Below are positions 8,670 to 17,103 of a DNA stretch of 64,000 bases, piece by piece. Source of the stretch: Botrimarina colliarenosi (GTDB lineage: Bacteria > Planctomycetota > Planctomycetia > Pirellulales > Lacipirellulaceae); the NCBI RefSeq assembly GCF_007859955.1, contig NZ_SJPR01000001.1, positions 327,806-391,805 of the forward strand, given 5' to 3'. The position numbers were made by a program, and so were the translations under genes. Position 1 is the stretch's first letter. Each line of letters opens with the position of its first letter. A model generated the notes under the pieces. That model had not been told where the DNA came from. It saw only the letters and a list, made by a program, of their open reading frames with translations, and ran no database searches.

Positions 8670-9671
8670 ATGATTCCAGCTGCAACCCGCCGCCTTGCCG
8701 CCGCCCCGTGTGCCGTACTGTCGTTGCTATTCGCTACCGGCGGGACGGCCCCGGCGGACGGCTCGCTCGCCTACCCGCTCGAATCCGAGACCGTGGTGGC
8801 CGAGGACGGGATGCTGATCCTCCCCCCGGGGGCGATGCAGCCGAGCGATCCGAACGCTTACTTGATGGCCGACCCGCCGCCGGTGGTGGTCGAACAACAA
8901 TTGTTCGCGAATGGGCTGGTCGTGCCGGCGGGCTACCAGTGCCCCACCGAGGGACATTGCCAAACGCCGTGCGTCGCCTGCCGGCAGGCGCAATATGTCG
9001 GCTGGTCGTTGAACGTCGATCTGTTGGTCTTTGAGCCTTACTATGCCGACGCGTCGTCAACGCTCGTTCACGATGACGACGCCACCGAGGGGACGCTTGG
9101 CCTGCGGCTCACCTTCGGCCACGAGAACTCCAGCGGGGGCGGCATGGAGTTCCGTTTCAGCGGGACCGACTTCGATGAACTCGGCATCCTGGACTCGGGC
9201 GCTCCAAACACTTTGCAGCCGGGCGAGATCCAGACTTTTCAGTTCGACTTTGACCTCACCCAGCGTATCTGGATCGGCGACAGCAGCATTGTGTTTGGCG
9301 TCGGACCCCGGGCGGCTTCGCTGATGCATCGTTTCGGCGCCGATCCCGAGGTACGCGCGAACGCCGGCGGCCTGGGCTTGTCGGCCACGCTCTATCGCCC
9401 GTTCTGGCGGAGCGAGAAGTGCCAGTTCGCCGCCATCGGCTTTGGCCGCGGCTCCCTCATGGGGGGCGAGATCGTCAACGCCGACGACCAGCTCCTGGCC
9501 GACGGAACACTGTCGGTCCTCGAGGCAGGTTTTGGCCTCGAGATGCGCCGTCAATGGGGGCGTGGCGACTTTGTCGGTCGCCTGTTGTTCGAGTCGCAGT
9601 GGTGGGAGTCGAACCTTATGCAACCGATCTATTTCGACGGGCTGAGCTTCCGGCTGGGGTATCAGTGGTGA
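8670..9671 (+). CDS. Exported beta-rich (outer-membrane barrel-like) hypothetical protein
   Basis: A 333-residue protein with a signal peptide (about residues 1-30, PCAVLSLLFATGGTAPADG). A Cys-containing segment (CPTEGHCQTPCVACRQAQYV) is followed by alternating polar/apolar beta strands: LNVDLLVFEPYY, TLGLRLTFGHE, GMEFRFSGTDFDEL, FQFDFDLTQRIWIG. The protein ends in an aromatic-terminated strand (YFDGLSFRLGYQW). A terminal aromatic residue and repeated strands are typical of outer-membrane barrels, so a porin-like or surface role is inferred only. The start at 8670 begins the signal sequence. Confidence 0.65.
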   Translation: MIPAATRRLAAAPCAVLSLLFATGGTAPADGSLAYPLESETVVAEDGMLILPPGAMQPSDPNAYLMADPPPVVVEQQLFANGLVVPAGYQCPTEGHCQTPCVACRQAQYVGWSLNVDLLVFEPYYADASSTLVHDDDATEGTLGLRLTFGHENSSGGGMEFRFSGTDFDELGILDSGAPNTLQPGEIQTFQFDFDLTQRIWIGDSSIVFGVGPRAASLMHRFGADPEVRANAGGLGLSATLYRPFWRSEKCQFAAIGFGRGSLMGGEIVNADDQLLADGTLSVLEAGFGLEMRRQWGRGDFVGRLLFESQWWESNLMQPIYFDGLSFRLGYQW

Positions 9672-9686
9672 GGCCGGTAAGTCTCT

Positions 9687-10139
9687 TCAAGCTGAGAAAT
9701 CGACCCGGCTCTCGGCCCATTTGCGAAAGTCTTGCTCTGCGAGCGTGACGCCTTCTTTCACGAGCTCGAAGACGAGTTTTGCTTCGGGCCAGCCCATCGT
9801 CTGCAGCACGGCGTCGAGCGCGGCTGCCGGGCATTCGCCGTTGAGTTCGACGCGGTGCATCTGGCCGTCGTACTCGTGCATGTGGCCGTTGAGACGCCAG
9901 AAGACGCCCTCCTCTCGGCCCGTCACTAGGAAGAAGCCGTCGGGCTCGCAGTCGCAGCGCGGCAACTCCATAAGCCGGCTCTGCATCGCCTCGAACGTCA
10001 TCGGCAAGGCCGCGAGAAACGCCGGCGGACCGCCCGCTTCGCTTCGCAGCGTCGGCAACGCGTGGCCGCGGAGCGTGACGGGGTCGCCCGCCACCGTCGT
10101 GGCGGGGGCGGCGTAGACGTTGGCGTGCAACTTCAGCAT
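9687..10139 (-). CDS. Conserved-looking hypothetical protein
   Basis: A 150-residue soluble protein of unknown function. It has a beta-rich N-terminal half (LKLHANVYAAPATTVAGDP, LRGHALPTL) and a central stretch with RCDCEPDGFFLVTGREEG and FWRLNGHMHEYDGQMHRVEL. A helical end (DAVLQTMGWPEAKLVFELVK) closes it. It has no signal peptide and no motif I can name. It is convergent with the barrel-like gene and shares its strand with ribBA, 34 bases downstream of it, so the two may be cotranscribed. Confidence 0.65.
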   Translation of the reverse strand: MLKLHANVYAAPATTVAGDPVTLRGHALPTLRSEAGGPPAFLAALPMTFEAMQSRLMELPRCDCEPDGFFLVTGREEGVFWRLNGHMHEYDGQMHRVELNGECPAAALDAVLQTMGWPEAKLVFELVKEGVTLAEQDFRKWAESRVDFSA

Positions 10140-10173
10140 CGGGCCAGCCTCTCCGTTCGTTTGCCGGCGGGGG

Positions 10174-11391
10174 TCATTCGGCCGGCAGGGTGTGGCCCAT
10201 CTTGTCGCGCTTGGTCGCCAGGTAGGTCGCGTTCGAGACGTTCACCGGCGCCGCGAGGGGTACTTGGTCGACCACTTCGAGGTCGAACCCGCCGTAGACA
10301 ACGGCGTCGAGCTTCTTGGGATTGTTGGTCAGCAGGCGGATCTTCGACATGCCGAGGTCCTTGAGGATCTGGATGCCAACGCCGTAGTCTCGGGCGTCCG
10401 CCTTGAAGCCGAGGGCGAGATTCGCCTCGACGGTGTCCATGCCCTGATCCTGGAGCGCGTAGGCTTTGATCTTCGCGGCGAGGCCGATGCCGCGGCCCTC
10501 TTGCGGCAGGTAGATCACGGCGCCGACGCCCTCGGCGCCGATCTGTGCGAGGGCCATCTGCAACTGGTCGCCGCAGTCGCAGCGGAGCGAGCCGAGCACA
10601 TCGCCCGTGAAGCAACTGCTGTGCAGACGCACCAGCGGGGCCGTGGCGGTCGAGGGATCGCCGAAGACGATCGCGACCGGCTCCACCGCCTCGTACTTGA
10701 CGTGATAAACGATAATCTTCGCGACGCCGTGCTTGGTCGGCAGCGGCGCCTCGGCGTTGCGTTCGATGAGCTTCTCACGGACGCGGCGGTAGGCGATGAG
10801 GTCCTCGATCGTGATGATCGGCAATTCGAACCGCTCGGCGAGCGCGTGCAACTCTTCGCGTCCGGCGCGGTCGCCCGCCTCGTTGAGCACCTCGCAGAGC
10901 AGTCCCGCCGGCTTGAGGCCCGCCATCCGCGCCAGGTCGGTGGTCGCCTCGGTGTGGCCGGCCCGGCGGAGGACGCCCCCCTCTTTGGCGATCAGGGGGA
11001 ACATGTGTCCCGGGCGGACAAAATCGTTCGGCGTGCTGTCGGCGTCGCAGAGGGCGCGGACAACGGTCGCTCGCTCTTCGGCGGTGATGCCGGTCTTCGC
11101 CGTCCGGTGATCGACCGAGACGGTGTAATTGGTCCGCAGCGGGGCCGTGTTCATCTCGTCGTCGACCATCAACGGCAGGCGGAGCCGCTGCGCCACGTCG
11201 GGCAGGATCGGCGTGCAAAGCTGCCCCCGGCCGTGGGTGATCATGAAGTTGACCGTCGCGGCTGTGGCGGTCTCGGCCGCGGCGATGAAGTCCCCTTCGT
11301 TTTCGCGGTCCTCGGCGTCGACGACGATGACAATCCGACCGGCGGCGATGGCCTCGACGGCTTGTTCGATGGTAGAGAAGCGGTGTGACAC
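10174..11391 (-). CDS. ribBA: Bifunctional riboflavin protein RibBA
   Basis: A 405-residue fusion of 3,4-dihydroxy-2-butanone-4-phosphate synthase (N-terminal ~200 residues) and GTP cyclohydrolase II (C-terminal), the two branches that start riboflavin synthesis from ribulose 5-phosphate and GTP. The first domain shows VVDAEDRENEGDFIAAAE and the RPGHMFPLIAKEGGVLRRAGHTEA region. The second shows the zinc site C-x10-C-x-C (SSCFTGDVLGSLRCDCGDQ) and the GTP-binding YLPQEGRGIGL stretch. No ATG lies near the conserved N-terminus, so GTG at 11391 (VSHRFSTIEQ) is proposed. A longer frame upstream runs through repeat DNA and the divergent gene. No FMN riboswitch was recognised upstream. Confidence 0.93.
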   Translation of the reverse strand: MSHRFSTIEQAVEAIAAGRIVIVVDAEDRENEGDFIAAAETATAATVNFMITHGRGQLCTPILPDVAQRLRLPLMVDDEMNTAPLRTNYTVSVDHRTAKTGITAEERATVVRALCDADSTPNDFVRPGHMFPLIAKEGGVLRRAGHTEATTDLARMAGLKPAGLLCEVLNEAGDRAGREELHALAERFELPIITIEDLIAYRRVREKLIERNAEAPLPTKHGVAKIIVYHVKYEAVEPVAIVFGDPSTATAPLVRLHSSCFTGDVLGSLRCDCGDQLQMALAQIGAEGVGAVIYLPQEGRGIGLAAKIKAYALQDQGMDTVEANLALGFKADARDYGVGIQILKDLGMSKIRLLTNNPKKLDAVVYGGFDLEVVDQVPLAAPVNVSNATYLATKRDKMGHTLPAE

Positions 11392-11475
11392 GGGGCGGCG
11401 GGGGGAGCTAACGGCTGAAGGCGGGGATCGCGATGGCGTAGTATAGGCGTCAGGGCCCCAATGGCCCCAGCCGCC

Positions 11476-11522
11476 GGCGGCAGCCGGCGGAATGACGCCC
11501 CGCGCTACCGCCGGCTGCCGCC
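11476..11522. repeat. 15-bp perfect inverted repeat, GGCGGCAGCCGGCGG arms
   Basis: The arms at 11476-11490 and 11508-11522 pair exactly around a 17-base loop in the divergent ribBA/hypothetical intergenic region. It resembles a dispersed palindromic element; a regulatory role was not shown. Confidence 0.8.
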
Positions 11523-11542
11523 GAGGGTTGGAATCGTTTCTG

Positions 11543-12427
11543 ATGTCCGAAGCCGCCCCCCCCGCGCCGATCGCCTCCGCGGGAGCTGTCGCCCCACTAG
11601 GAGTCGAGGAATACATCGAGCAGGCCCACTTCTTCGGGATGCTCGCCGAGCGGCTGGCCGCCAACGCCCCCGCCCAAGAAGTTTTGGCCTCGGCGCGCGA
11701 AGAGGTGCTCGCGACCACGAAGCTGCCTATGGCGATCGATTTCTTGCTTTCCGAGCTCCGGCACTCGGGCGTCATGGCCTCGGCGATGACCAAGCTGAGC
11801 CACTATTTCACGCCGCTGCAGGCCTACATCGTCGGCGAGGGGGAGAACGAGCGGGGCCGCTTCGACCTGCGGGTCGGCCTCGAGGTGCTCGCCCGCGAAG
11901 CGGCCTACCGAGCCGGGATGACGCCGGGTTCGACCCGCGTCCCGACGCTGCAGGGCTTGTTTCTGTACCAGTTCGAGGTCCTCTGCCGGAACCGCCTGGG
12001 GTACGACAAGGGGCTGACCGCCGTGGCGGGTGACCCGTCGTACCCCCCTCACTGGAAGGAATGGATCCTCGCGATCCGCCACCAGGTGGGGATCATCGAC
12101 ATCGCCGACTTGATCTATGTCCAGAGCGACCACGCCGCCAAACGCGGGGGGGCGAGCCGGACGCCACTGTTTGGCGATCAGGAGGGGCGGATCGCGCTGG
12201 CGAACCGCAAGAAGGACCCGCTCTACTTGTTCAATTCGCTGCATCGGCAGCTCGGCTATCCCGAGCCGCCACGCACCCAGCGGGTGAGCGGCGACGAGAA
12301 CCCGATCCCCCAGATGGCGCGGCGGCTTGAGCAGCTCGAGAAACGGGTCAAGCTCCTCGAAGAGGAGCAGCGAGGTGGCTTTGACTTGACCAAGTTTTAC
12401 GCCAAACCGCCAACGGCATCGGAGTGA
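11543..12427 (+). CDS. Hypothetical protein, helical, with C-terminal coiled coil
   Basis: A 294-residue cytoplasmic protein of unknown function. The N-terminal half is helical and well conserved in appearance (EEYIEQAHFFGMLAERL, LATTKLPMAIDFLLSELRHS). A middle region contains RFDLRVGLEVLAREAAYRAG and FLYQFEVLCRNRLGYDKG. The C-terminus has a short coiled coil (MARRLEQLEKRVKLLEEEQ). The start at 11543 (ATGTCCGAAGCC) is preferred to the in-frame ATG at 11492, which lies in the palindromic repeat. No catalytic motif was recognised. Confidence 0.7.
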   Translation: MSEAAPPAPIASAGAVAPLGVEEYIEQAHFFGMLAERLAANAPAQEVLASAREEVLATTKLPMAIDFLLSELRHSGVMASAMTKLSHYFTPLQAYIVGEGENERGRFDLRVGLEVLAREAAYRAGMTPGSTRVPTLQGLFLYQFEVLCRNRLGYDKGLTAVAGDPSYPPHWKEWILAIRHQVGIIDIADLIYVQSDHAAKRGGASRTPLFGDQEGRIALANRKKDPLYLFNSLHRQLGYPEPPRTQRVSGDENPIPQMARRLEQLEKRVKLLEEEQRGGFDLTKFYAKPPTASE

Positions 12428-12702
12428 GTTATCCCAGGCGGCGGCCGACTGAACTTCCGTAAATACGAGAGTTTTCGGGCTTTAATGCGGTTCTCGGTCG
12501 GTAGCGCGCGTGGTATTCTCAGCGTTACAGCCAACGGTAACGGCCCAGATTGCCGCCTACCGCTGTAAGATGAGACGCGAGTCGAAAGCCCCCAAAGGCC
12601 CCAGGCCACCTCGTCTCCTTGCTGCGTCAATCGTCCATCCGACCCCCTTGTCGCCTCCGGCGAGCTCACGCTTGCCGCCCGACGCTGCCACAGCCGCCCG
12701 CC

Positions 12703-13173
12703 GTGGACTTCAAGCTGAGTCTGCAATCGGAGACCATCCGGTCGGTCTACCCCGAAGCACCTGTGGCGGTCGAGCCGACCATGTCGGTCGCCGACGTCAT
12801 TGTGCTGATGCAAACCGAGAAGGTGGCCGCCGTCTTGGTGTGCGACGACGACCGGTTGGTCGGCGTCTTCACCGAGCGTGACGTGCTGCGGGTGCTCGCC
12901 GAGCGCGTCGATCTGTCCCAGCCGATTCGCGCCGAAATGTCGGCCGACCCGGTGACGGTGAACGACGATTCAACGGTTGGAGCCGCCATCGGCCGCATGG
13001 CCGAGGGGGGTTATCGCCACCTGCCGATCGTTAGCTCGATCCGCCCGACCGAAGCGACCGGCATGGTCGATGTGCGGGGCGTGATGCGGTACTTGGTCGA
13101 GCACTTCCCGAGCACGATTTACAACCTGTCACCGAAATCGTCACGGACCGCCGCCGAGCGAGAGGGCGCTTAA
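12703..13173 (+). CDS. CBS-domain pair protein, upstream of korA
   Basis: A 156-residue protein made almost entirely of two CBS motifs, a module that binds adenosine nucleotides and senses energy status. Visible elements are VADVIVLMQTEKVAAVLVCD, DRLVGVFTERDVLRVLAE and VGAAIGRMAEGGYRHLPIV. No ATG fits the conserved start. GTG at 12703 (VDFKLSLQSETIRSV) is proposed and the upstream in-frame extension from 12619 looks noncoding. It lies ~100 bases before korA on the same strand, and a second CBS protein follows korB, so both may respond to or regulate the oxidoreductase. That functional link is inference. Confidence 0.8.
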   Translation: MDFKLSLQSETIRSVYPEAPVAVEPTMSVADVIVLMQTEKVAAVLVCDDDRLVGVFTERDVLRVLAERVDLSQPIRAEMSADPVTVNDDSTVGAAIGRMAEGGYRHLPIVSSIRPTEATGMVDVRGVMRYLVEHFPSTIYNLSPKSSRTAAEREGA

Positions 13174-13274
13174 CGCGTCGGCTTGCCTCGCGCCGCCCGC
13201 TGTTTTCAAGGCTGTTTTTACCACCTTCGCCGCGTTTATCCGCCGCCCTGCTCAATTCCGCTGCCCCGTCCACC

Positions 13275-15134
13275 ATGTCGACTGTCGCTGAGAAGCCCAC
13301 CACCGAACTGAACGAAGCCACTGTCCGCTTCTGCGGCGACTCGGGCGACGGCATGCAACTCGCCGGCACCCAGTTCACTACGACGTCGGCCCTGGTGGGC
13401 AACGACGTGGCGACGTTCCCCGATTTCCCCGCCGAGATCCGCGCCCCGCGCGGCACCAAGGCGGGCGTCTCGGGCTTCCAGGTGCACTTCTCGAGCAACG
13501 AGATCTACACCCCCGGCGACGTCGTCGACGCGCTGGTGGCGATGAATCCGGCCGCCTTTGTCACCAACATCGGCGACCTCCGCGACGGCGGCATCCTGAT
13601 CGTCAACGAGAGCGGCTTCGACAAGAAGGGCCTCGAACTAGCCGGCCTCGATGGCAACCCGATCGAGGAAGTCGCCCTCCACCAGCTGGAGCAGAAGTAC
13701 AAGGTCTACAAGGTCGATATGACCAAGCTCACCCGCGACGCCGTCAAGGAGTTCGGGATGGGGGTCAAAGAGGCCGACCGCTGCCGCAACTTCTTCGCGA
13801 TGGGCCTCGTGTTCTGGGTCTACGGCCGACCGCTCGAGCCAACCCTGCGGTTCATCGAGGCGAAGTTCGGCAAGAAGCCCGAGGTCGCCGGCGCCAACCG
13901 GGCCGCCCTCATGGCGGGCTACAACTACGGCGAGACCGTCGAGGCGTTCGACACCCAGTTCCACATCCCCAAGGCGGAACTAAAGCCGGGCAAGTACCGT
14001 AGCATCATGGGCAATACGGCCCTGTCGTGGGGCCTGATGACCGCCGCCAAGCTGTCGGAGAAGCGGCTTTTCCTCGGCGCCTACCCGATCACGCCGGCGA
14101 GCGACATCCTCCACGAGCTCTGCAAGCACAAGAACTTCGACATCGTCACGTTCCAGGCCGAGGACGAGATCGCCGCGATGACCGCGACGATCGGCGCCGC
14201 GTTCGCCGGGGCGATGTCGATCACCGCCTCCAGCGGCCCCGGCATCGCGCTGAAGGGCGAGGCGTTCGGCCTGGCGGTGATCATGGAACTGCCGATGGTT
14301 GTGATCAACGTCCAGCGTGGCGGTCCCTCGACCGGATTGCCGACCAAAACCGAGCAGTCGGACCTCTACCAAGCGGTCTACGGCCGCAACGGCGAGTGCC
14401 CGATGCCGGTGATCGCGGCCCGTTCGCCCGGCGATTGCTTCGAGGTCGCCCAGGAGGCGTGGCGCCTCGCCGTCCGCTACATGACGCCGGTCATGCTGCT
14501 CACCGACGGCTACATCGCCAACGGCTCAGAGCCGTGGCGGATCCCTCAGTTCGCCGACCTGCCGAAGATCCCCGTCACGCACCCCGAAGCGACCGACGGT
14601 TCGGAGCAGTTCCTCCCCTACACGCGGGACGAGCGACTGGCCCGCCCCTGGGCCCTGCCGGGCACGCCGGGTCTCGAGCACCGCTTGGGCGGTCTTGAGA
14701 AGCAGGACCGCACGGGCAACGTCAGCTACGACCCGGAAAACCACCAGCACATGATCGACACGCGGGCCGCCAAGGTCGCGAACATCGCCGAAGACATCCC
14801 GCTGCAAACGGTCGACGGCCCCGACGAGGGCGACCTGCTCGTCATGAGCTGGGGCGGCACCTATGGCTCGTGCCTGTCGGCGACGCGGCTCGCCCGCAAG
14901 CACGGCAAGAGCGTCGCGCACGCCCACCTCCGCTACATCAACCCGTTGCCGCGAAACCTCGCCGAGCTGATGGGACGCTACAAGAAGGTCCTCATGCCCG
15001 AGCTCAACTCGGGCCAGCTCCGGACGATCATCCGCGACAAGTACCTGGTTGACGTCATCGGCTTCAACAAGATGCAAGGCCGCCCGTTCACGGTCGCGGA
15101 GCTGGTGGAGAAAATCAGCGAAGTGACGGGTTGA
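13275..15134 (+). CDS. korA: 2-oxoacid:ferredoxin oxidoreductase, fused gamma-alpha subunit (KorA-like)
   Basis: A 619-residue subunit of a 2-oxoacid:ferredoxin oxidoreductase, most like 2-oxoglutarate:ferredoxin oxidoreductase, which makes or uses succinyl-CoA with reduced ferredoxin. The N-terminal ~190 residues are the gamma domain (FCGDSGDGMQLAGTQF). From ~220 comes the alpha domain with GAYPITPASDILHELCKHKN, TASSGPGIALKGEAFGLAVI and QRGGPSTGLPTKTEQSDL, followed by a transketolase C-like domain (YINPLPRNLAELMGRYKKV). It pairs with the TPP/FeS subunit 144 bases downstream. Exact 2-oxoacid specificity is inferred from the two-subunit KorAB layout. Confidence 0.9.
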   Translation: MSTVAEKPTTELNEATVRFCGDSGDGMQLAGTQFTTTSALVGNDVATFPDFPAEIRAPRGTKAGVSGFQVHFSSNEIYTPGDVVDALVAMNPAAFVTNIGDLRDGGILIVNESGFDKKGLELAGLDGNPIEEVALHQLEQKYKVYKVDMTKLTRDAVKEFGMGVKEADRCRNFFAMGLVFWVYGRPLEPTLRFIEAKFGKKPEVAGANRAALMAGYNYGETVEAFDTQFHIPKAELKPGKYRSIMGNTALSWGLMTAAKLSEKRLFLGAYPITPASDILHELCKHKNFDIVTFQAEDEIAAMTATIGAAFAGAMSITASSGPGIALKGEAFGLAVIMELPMVVINVQRGGPSTGLPTKTEQSDLYQAVYGRNGECPMPVIAARSPGDCFEVAQEAWRLAVRYMTPVMLLTDGYIANGSEPWRIPQFADLPKIPVTHPEATDGSEQFLPYTRDERLARPWALPGTPGLEHRLGGLEKQDRTGNVSYDPENHQHMIDTRAAKVANIAEDIPLQTVDGPDEGDLLVMSWGGTYGSCLSATRLARKHGKSVAHAHLRYINPLPRNLAELMGRYKKVLMPELNSGQLRTIIRDKYLVDVIGFNKMQGRPFTVAELVEKISEVTG

Positions 15135-15150
15135 TGTCATACCGTGTTCG

Positions 15151-15227
15151 GGTCTCAGAATGCGGGATCCGTCCGATAGTCGCCTCGCGTGGAATCCGCA
15201 TTCCCCAATCCAAAATCCGAATCTGAT
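15151..15227. repeat. Heptad-phased repeat between korA and korB
   Basis: From 15193 the sequence reads as consecutive 7-base units of related form (AATCCGC, ATTCCCC, AATCCAA, AATCCGA). An imperfect complementary arm (GAATGCGGGAT region) lies at 15151-15171. It is one of about ten loci in the window with the same 7-base period. Confidence 0.7.
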
Positions 15228-15278
15228 CCCGTTAGTGGGTCGCCAAGCCTTCGTCAGCTCGTAGCCGAACCAACTGCC

Positions 15279-16304
15279 ATGTCCGTTGAAATGTCTCTTC
15301 CCGTCCTCACCGATAAAGACTTCGCCAGCGATCAGGACGTCCGCTGGTGTCCCGGGTGCGGCGACTACTCGATCCTTGCGCAGATGAAGAAGGTGATGCC
15401 GACCCTCGGCATTCCGCGCGAGAAGATCGTGTTCATCTCGGGCATCGGCTGCAGCAGCCGCTTCCCGTACTACATGAACACGTACGGGATGCACACAATC
15501 CATGGTCGCGCGCCGGCCGTCGCGACCGGTCTGAAGACCGTTCAGCCCGACCTGATGGTCTGGGTCATCACCGGCGACGGCGACGGCCTCTCGATCGGCG
15601 GCAACCACCTGATGCACTGCATCCGGCGGAACATGGACCTCAACATCGTCCTGTTCAACAACCGGATCTACGGCCTCACGAAAGGCCAGTACTCGCCGAC
15701 CTCGCCGCTGGGCAAGCGGACCAAGAGCACCCCGATGGGGGCGATCGACAACCCGCTCCACCCGCTCTCGATCGCGATCGGCGCCGAGGCGACCTTTGTC
15801 GCCCGCAGCATCGACACCAACATCAAGCACCTCGGCGCCACCCTCAAGCGGGCCGCCGAGCACTCGGGCACCTCGTTCATCGAGGTCTACCAGAACTGCA
15901 ACGTCTTCAACGACGGCGCCTGGGACTACGCCAAGGACCGCAACACGAAGGCTGACACGACGCTCGAACTCGAGCACGGCAAGCCGCTGATTTTCGGCAA
16001 GGATCGCGACAAGGGCATCCGCCTCAACGGCCTGGAGCCCGAGGTGGTGCAACTGGGCAAGGGGATCACCGAGGACGACCTGTTGTTCCACGACGAGAAG
16101 GCCCTGGAGCCGAGCCTCGCCTACCTGCTCAGCCGGATGCGTTACGAGGATGGTTTCCCCGAGCCGATCGGCGTCTTCCGCAGCGTCGACGCCCCGCGTT
16201 ACGACGAGCTAGTCAACGACCAGATCGCGCTCGCCACGAAGGAACAGGGTCCTGGTGAACTCGACAAGCTCTACGGTTCGGGCGAGACGTGGACCGTGGC
16301 ATGA
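15279..16304 (+). CDS. korB: 2-oxoacid:ferredoxin oxidoreductase beta subunit (KorB-like)
   Basis: A 341-residue beta subunit carrying the thiamine diphosphate site and one iron-sulfur cluster. Expected motifs are present: CPGCGDYSILAQMKKV, GIGCSSRFPYYMNTYGMH with the HGRAPAVATGLK follow-up, the TPP signature GDGDGLSIGGNHLMHCIRRN, LFNNRIYGLTKGQYSPTS, and a final cluster Cys in YQNCNVFNDGAW. ATG at 15279 (MSVEMSLPVLTDKDF) is chosen; the frame open from 15189 lies in repeat DNA. It acts with the KorA-like subunit in ferredoxin-linked central metabolism. Its stop codon falls in the first unit of a heptad-phased repeat. Confidence 0.92.
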   Translation: MSVEMSLPVLTDKDFASDQDVRWCPGCGDYSILAQMKKVMPTLGIPREKIVFISGIGCSSRFPYYMNTYGMHTIHGRAPAVATGLKTVQPDLMVWVITGDGDGLSIGGNHLMHCIRRNMDLNIVLFNNRIYGLTKGQYSPTSPLGKRTKSTPMGAIDNPLHPLSIAIGAEATFVARSIDTNIKHLGATLKRAAEHSGTSFIEVYQNCNVFNDGAWDYAKDRNTKADTTLELEHGKPLIFGKDRDKGIRLNGLEPEVVQLGKGITEDDLLFHDEKALEPSLAYLLSRMRYEDGFPEPIGVFRSVDAPRYDELVNDQIALATKEQGPGELDKLYGSGETWTVA

Positions 16305-16380
16305 GGCCCGAGGCGTGAGTCCCGAGGGATCGGGGCTCGAACCACCACTTTAGTCTGTTACCTCAAGCCTCAGGTCTCCC
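16302..16380. repeat. Heptad-phased inverted repeat between korB and CBS gene
   Basis: Seven-base units (TGAGGCC, CGAGGCG, TGAGTCC, CGAGGGA) run from 16302. Opposite-strand-like units (ACCTCAA, GCCTCAG, GTCTCCC) run from 16360 to 16380. The korB TGA stop is the first triplet of the first unit, and the following gene starts 4 bases after the last unit. Confidence 0.75.
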
Positions 16381-16383
16381 GTC

Positions 16384-16908
16384 ATGCTTGTTTGCCCCGC
16401 CTGCGGCGCCGATGACCTGATCGAAGGGGTCGACCAATGCGACCATTGCGAGCAGCCCCTCACCGACCAGTTCATCCGCCTGCCGAACAGCAGCCTCGAA
16501 GCGGACCTTCTCCGCGACCGTGTGCGCGATCTGCCGGCCCACGAGCCGCTTGTCCTGGGACCCGACGCGACGGTCGGCGAGGCTCTAAAGAAAATGGTCG
16601 CGGGGGGCGTGGGCTGCCTGCTTATCGTTGTCGATAAGGCGTTGGTCGGGATCTTCAGCGAACGCGACGCCTTGTTGCGGCTGGGGGTCCAGGGCGTCGA
16701 CCTGCATGACAAACCGGTCGTGAAGTACATGACGCCCAACCCGGCGGTTGTCTCCGGCGGTGACAAGATCGCCTACGCCCTGCAGCGGATGGATGTCGGC
16801 GGGTATCGCCACCTCCCGGTCATGGAGGGGGACCGCCCGGTGAACGTCATCAGCATCCGCGATATCCTCCGCTACGTCACCGAGCACGACCGGACGGCAA
16901 CCGTTTAG
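16384..16908 (+). CDS. Zinc-ribbon plus CBS-pair protein, downstream of korB
   Basis: A 174-residue protein with an N-terminal zinc ribbon of two CxxC pairs (CPACGADDLIEGVDQCDHCE) followed by two CBS motifs: EALKKMVAGGVGCLLIVVDK, LVGIFSERDALLRLGVQG, then ALQRMDVGGYRHLPVMEGD and VNVISIRDILRYVTEHD. CBS pairs bind AMP/ATP or related ligands. The C-terminal motif closely parallels that of the CBS protein before korA (GGYRHLPIV versus GGYRHLPVM), suggesting paralogues flanking the oxidoreductase genes. The zinc ribbon may mediate protein or nucleic acid contact. Its role is unknown. Confidence 0.85.
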   Translation: MLVCPACGADDLIEGVDQCDHCEQPLTDQFIRLPNSSLEADLLRDRVRDLPAHEPLVLGPDATVGEALKKMVAGGVGCLLIVVDKALVGIFSERDALLRLGVQGVDLHDKPVVKYMTPNPAVVSGGDKIAYALQRMDVGGYRHLPVMEGDRPVNVISIRDILRYVTEHDRTATV

Positions 16909-17103
16909 CCGGACCGCTTGGGACGACGCCTCCGGTGTTTCGGCGATGGCGTTGCTGGCGCCGCAGTCTCCTTCTCATTAAGACGCGCAGTACGATTGCG
17001 CAGGAATGCTGTTGGCTCGCGCCGACGGGTCTCCGTAATCTCCCCGATGCGGAGCGGGTGGTTAGCCACGCTCCCGAGGACTTGATTTCGAGAGGGTCTC
17101 ACC

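Noticed and set aside
11392..11542. FMN riboswitch upstream of ribBA
   Set aside because: Only a simple 15-bp inverted repeat is present; the conserved RFN core elements were not seen.
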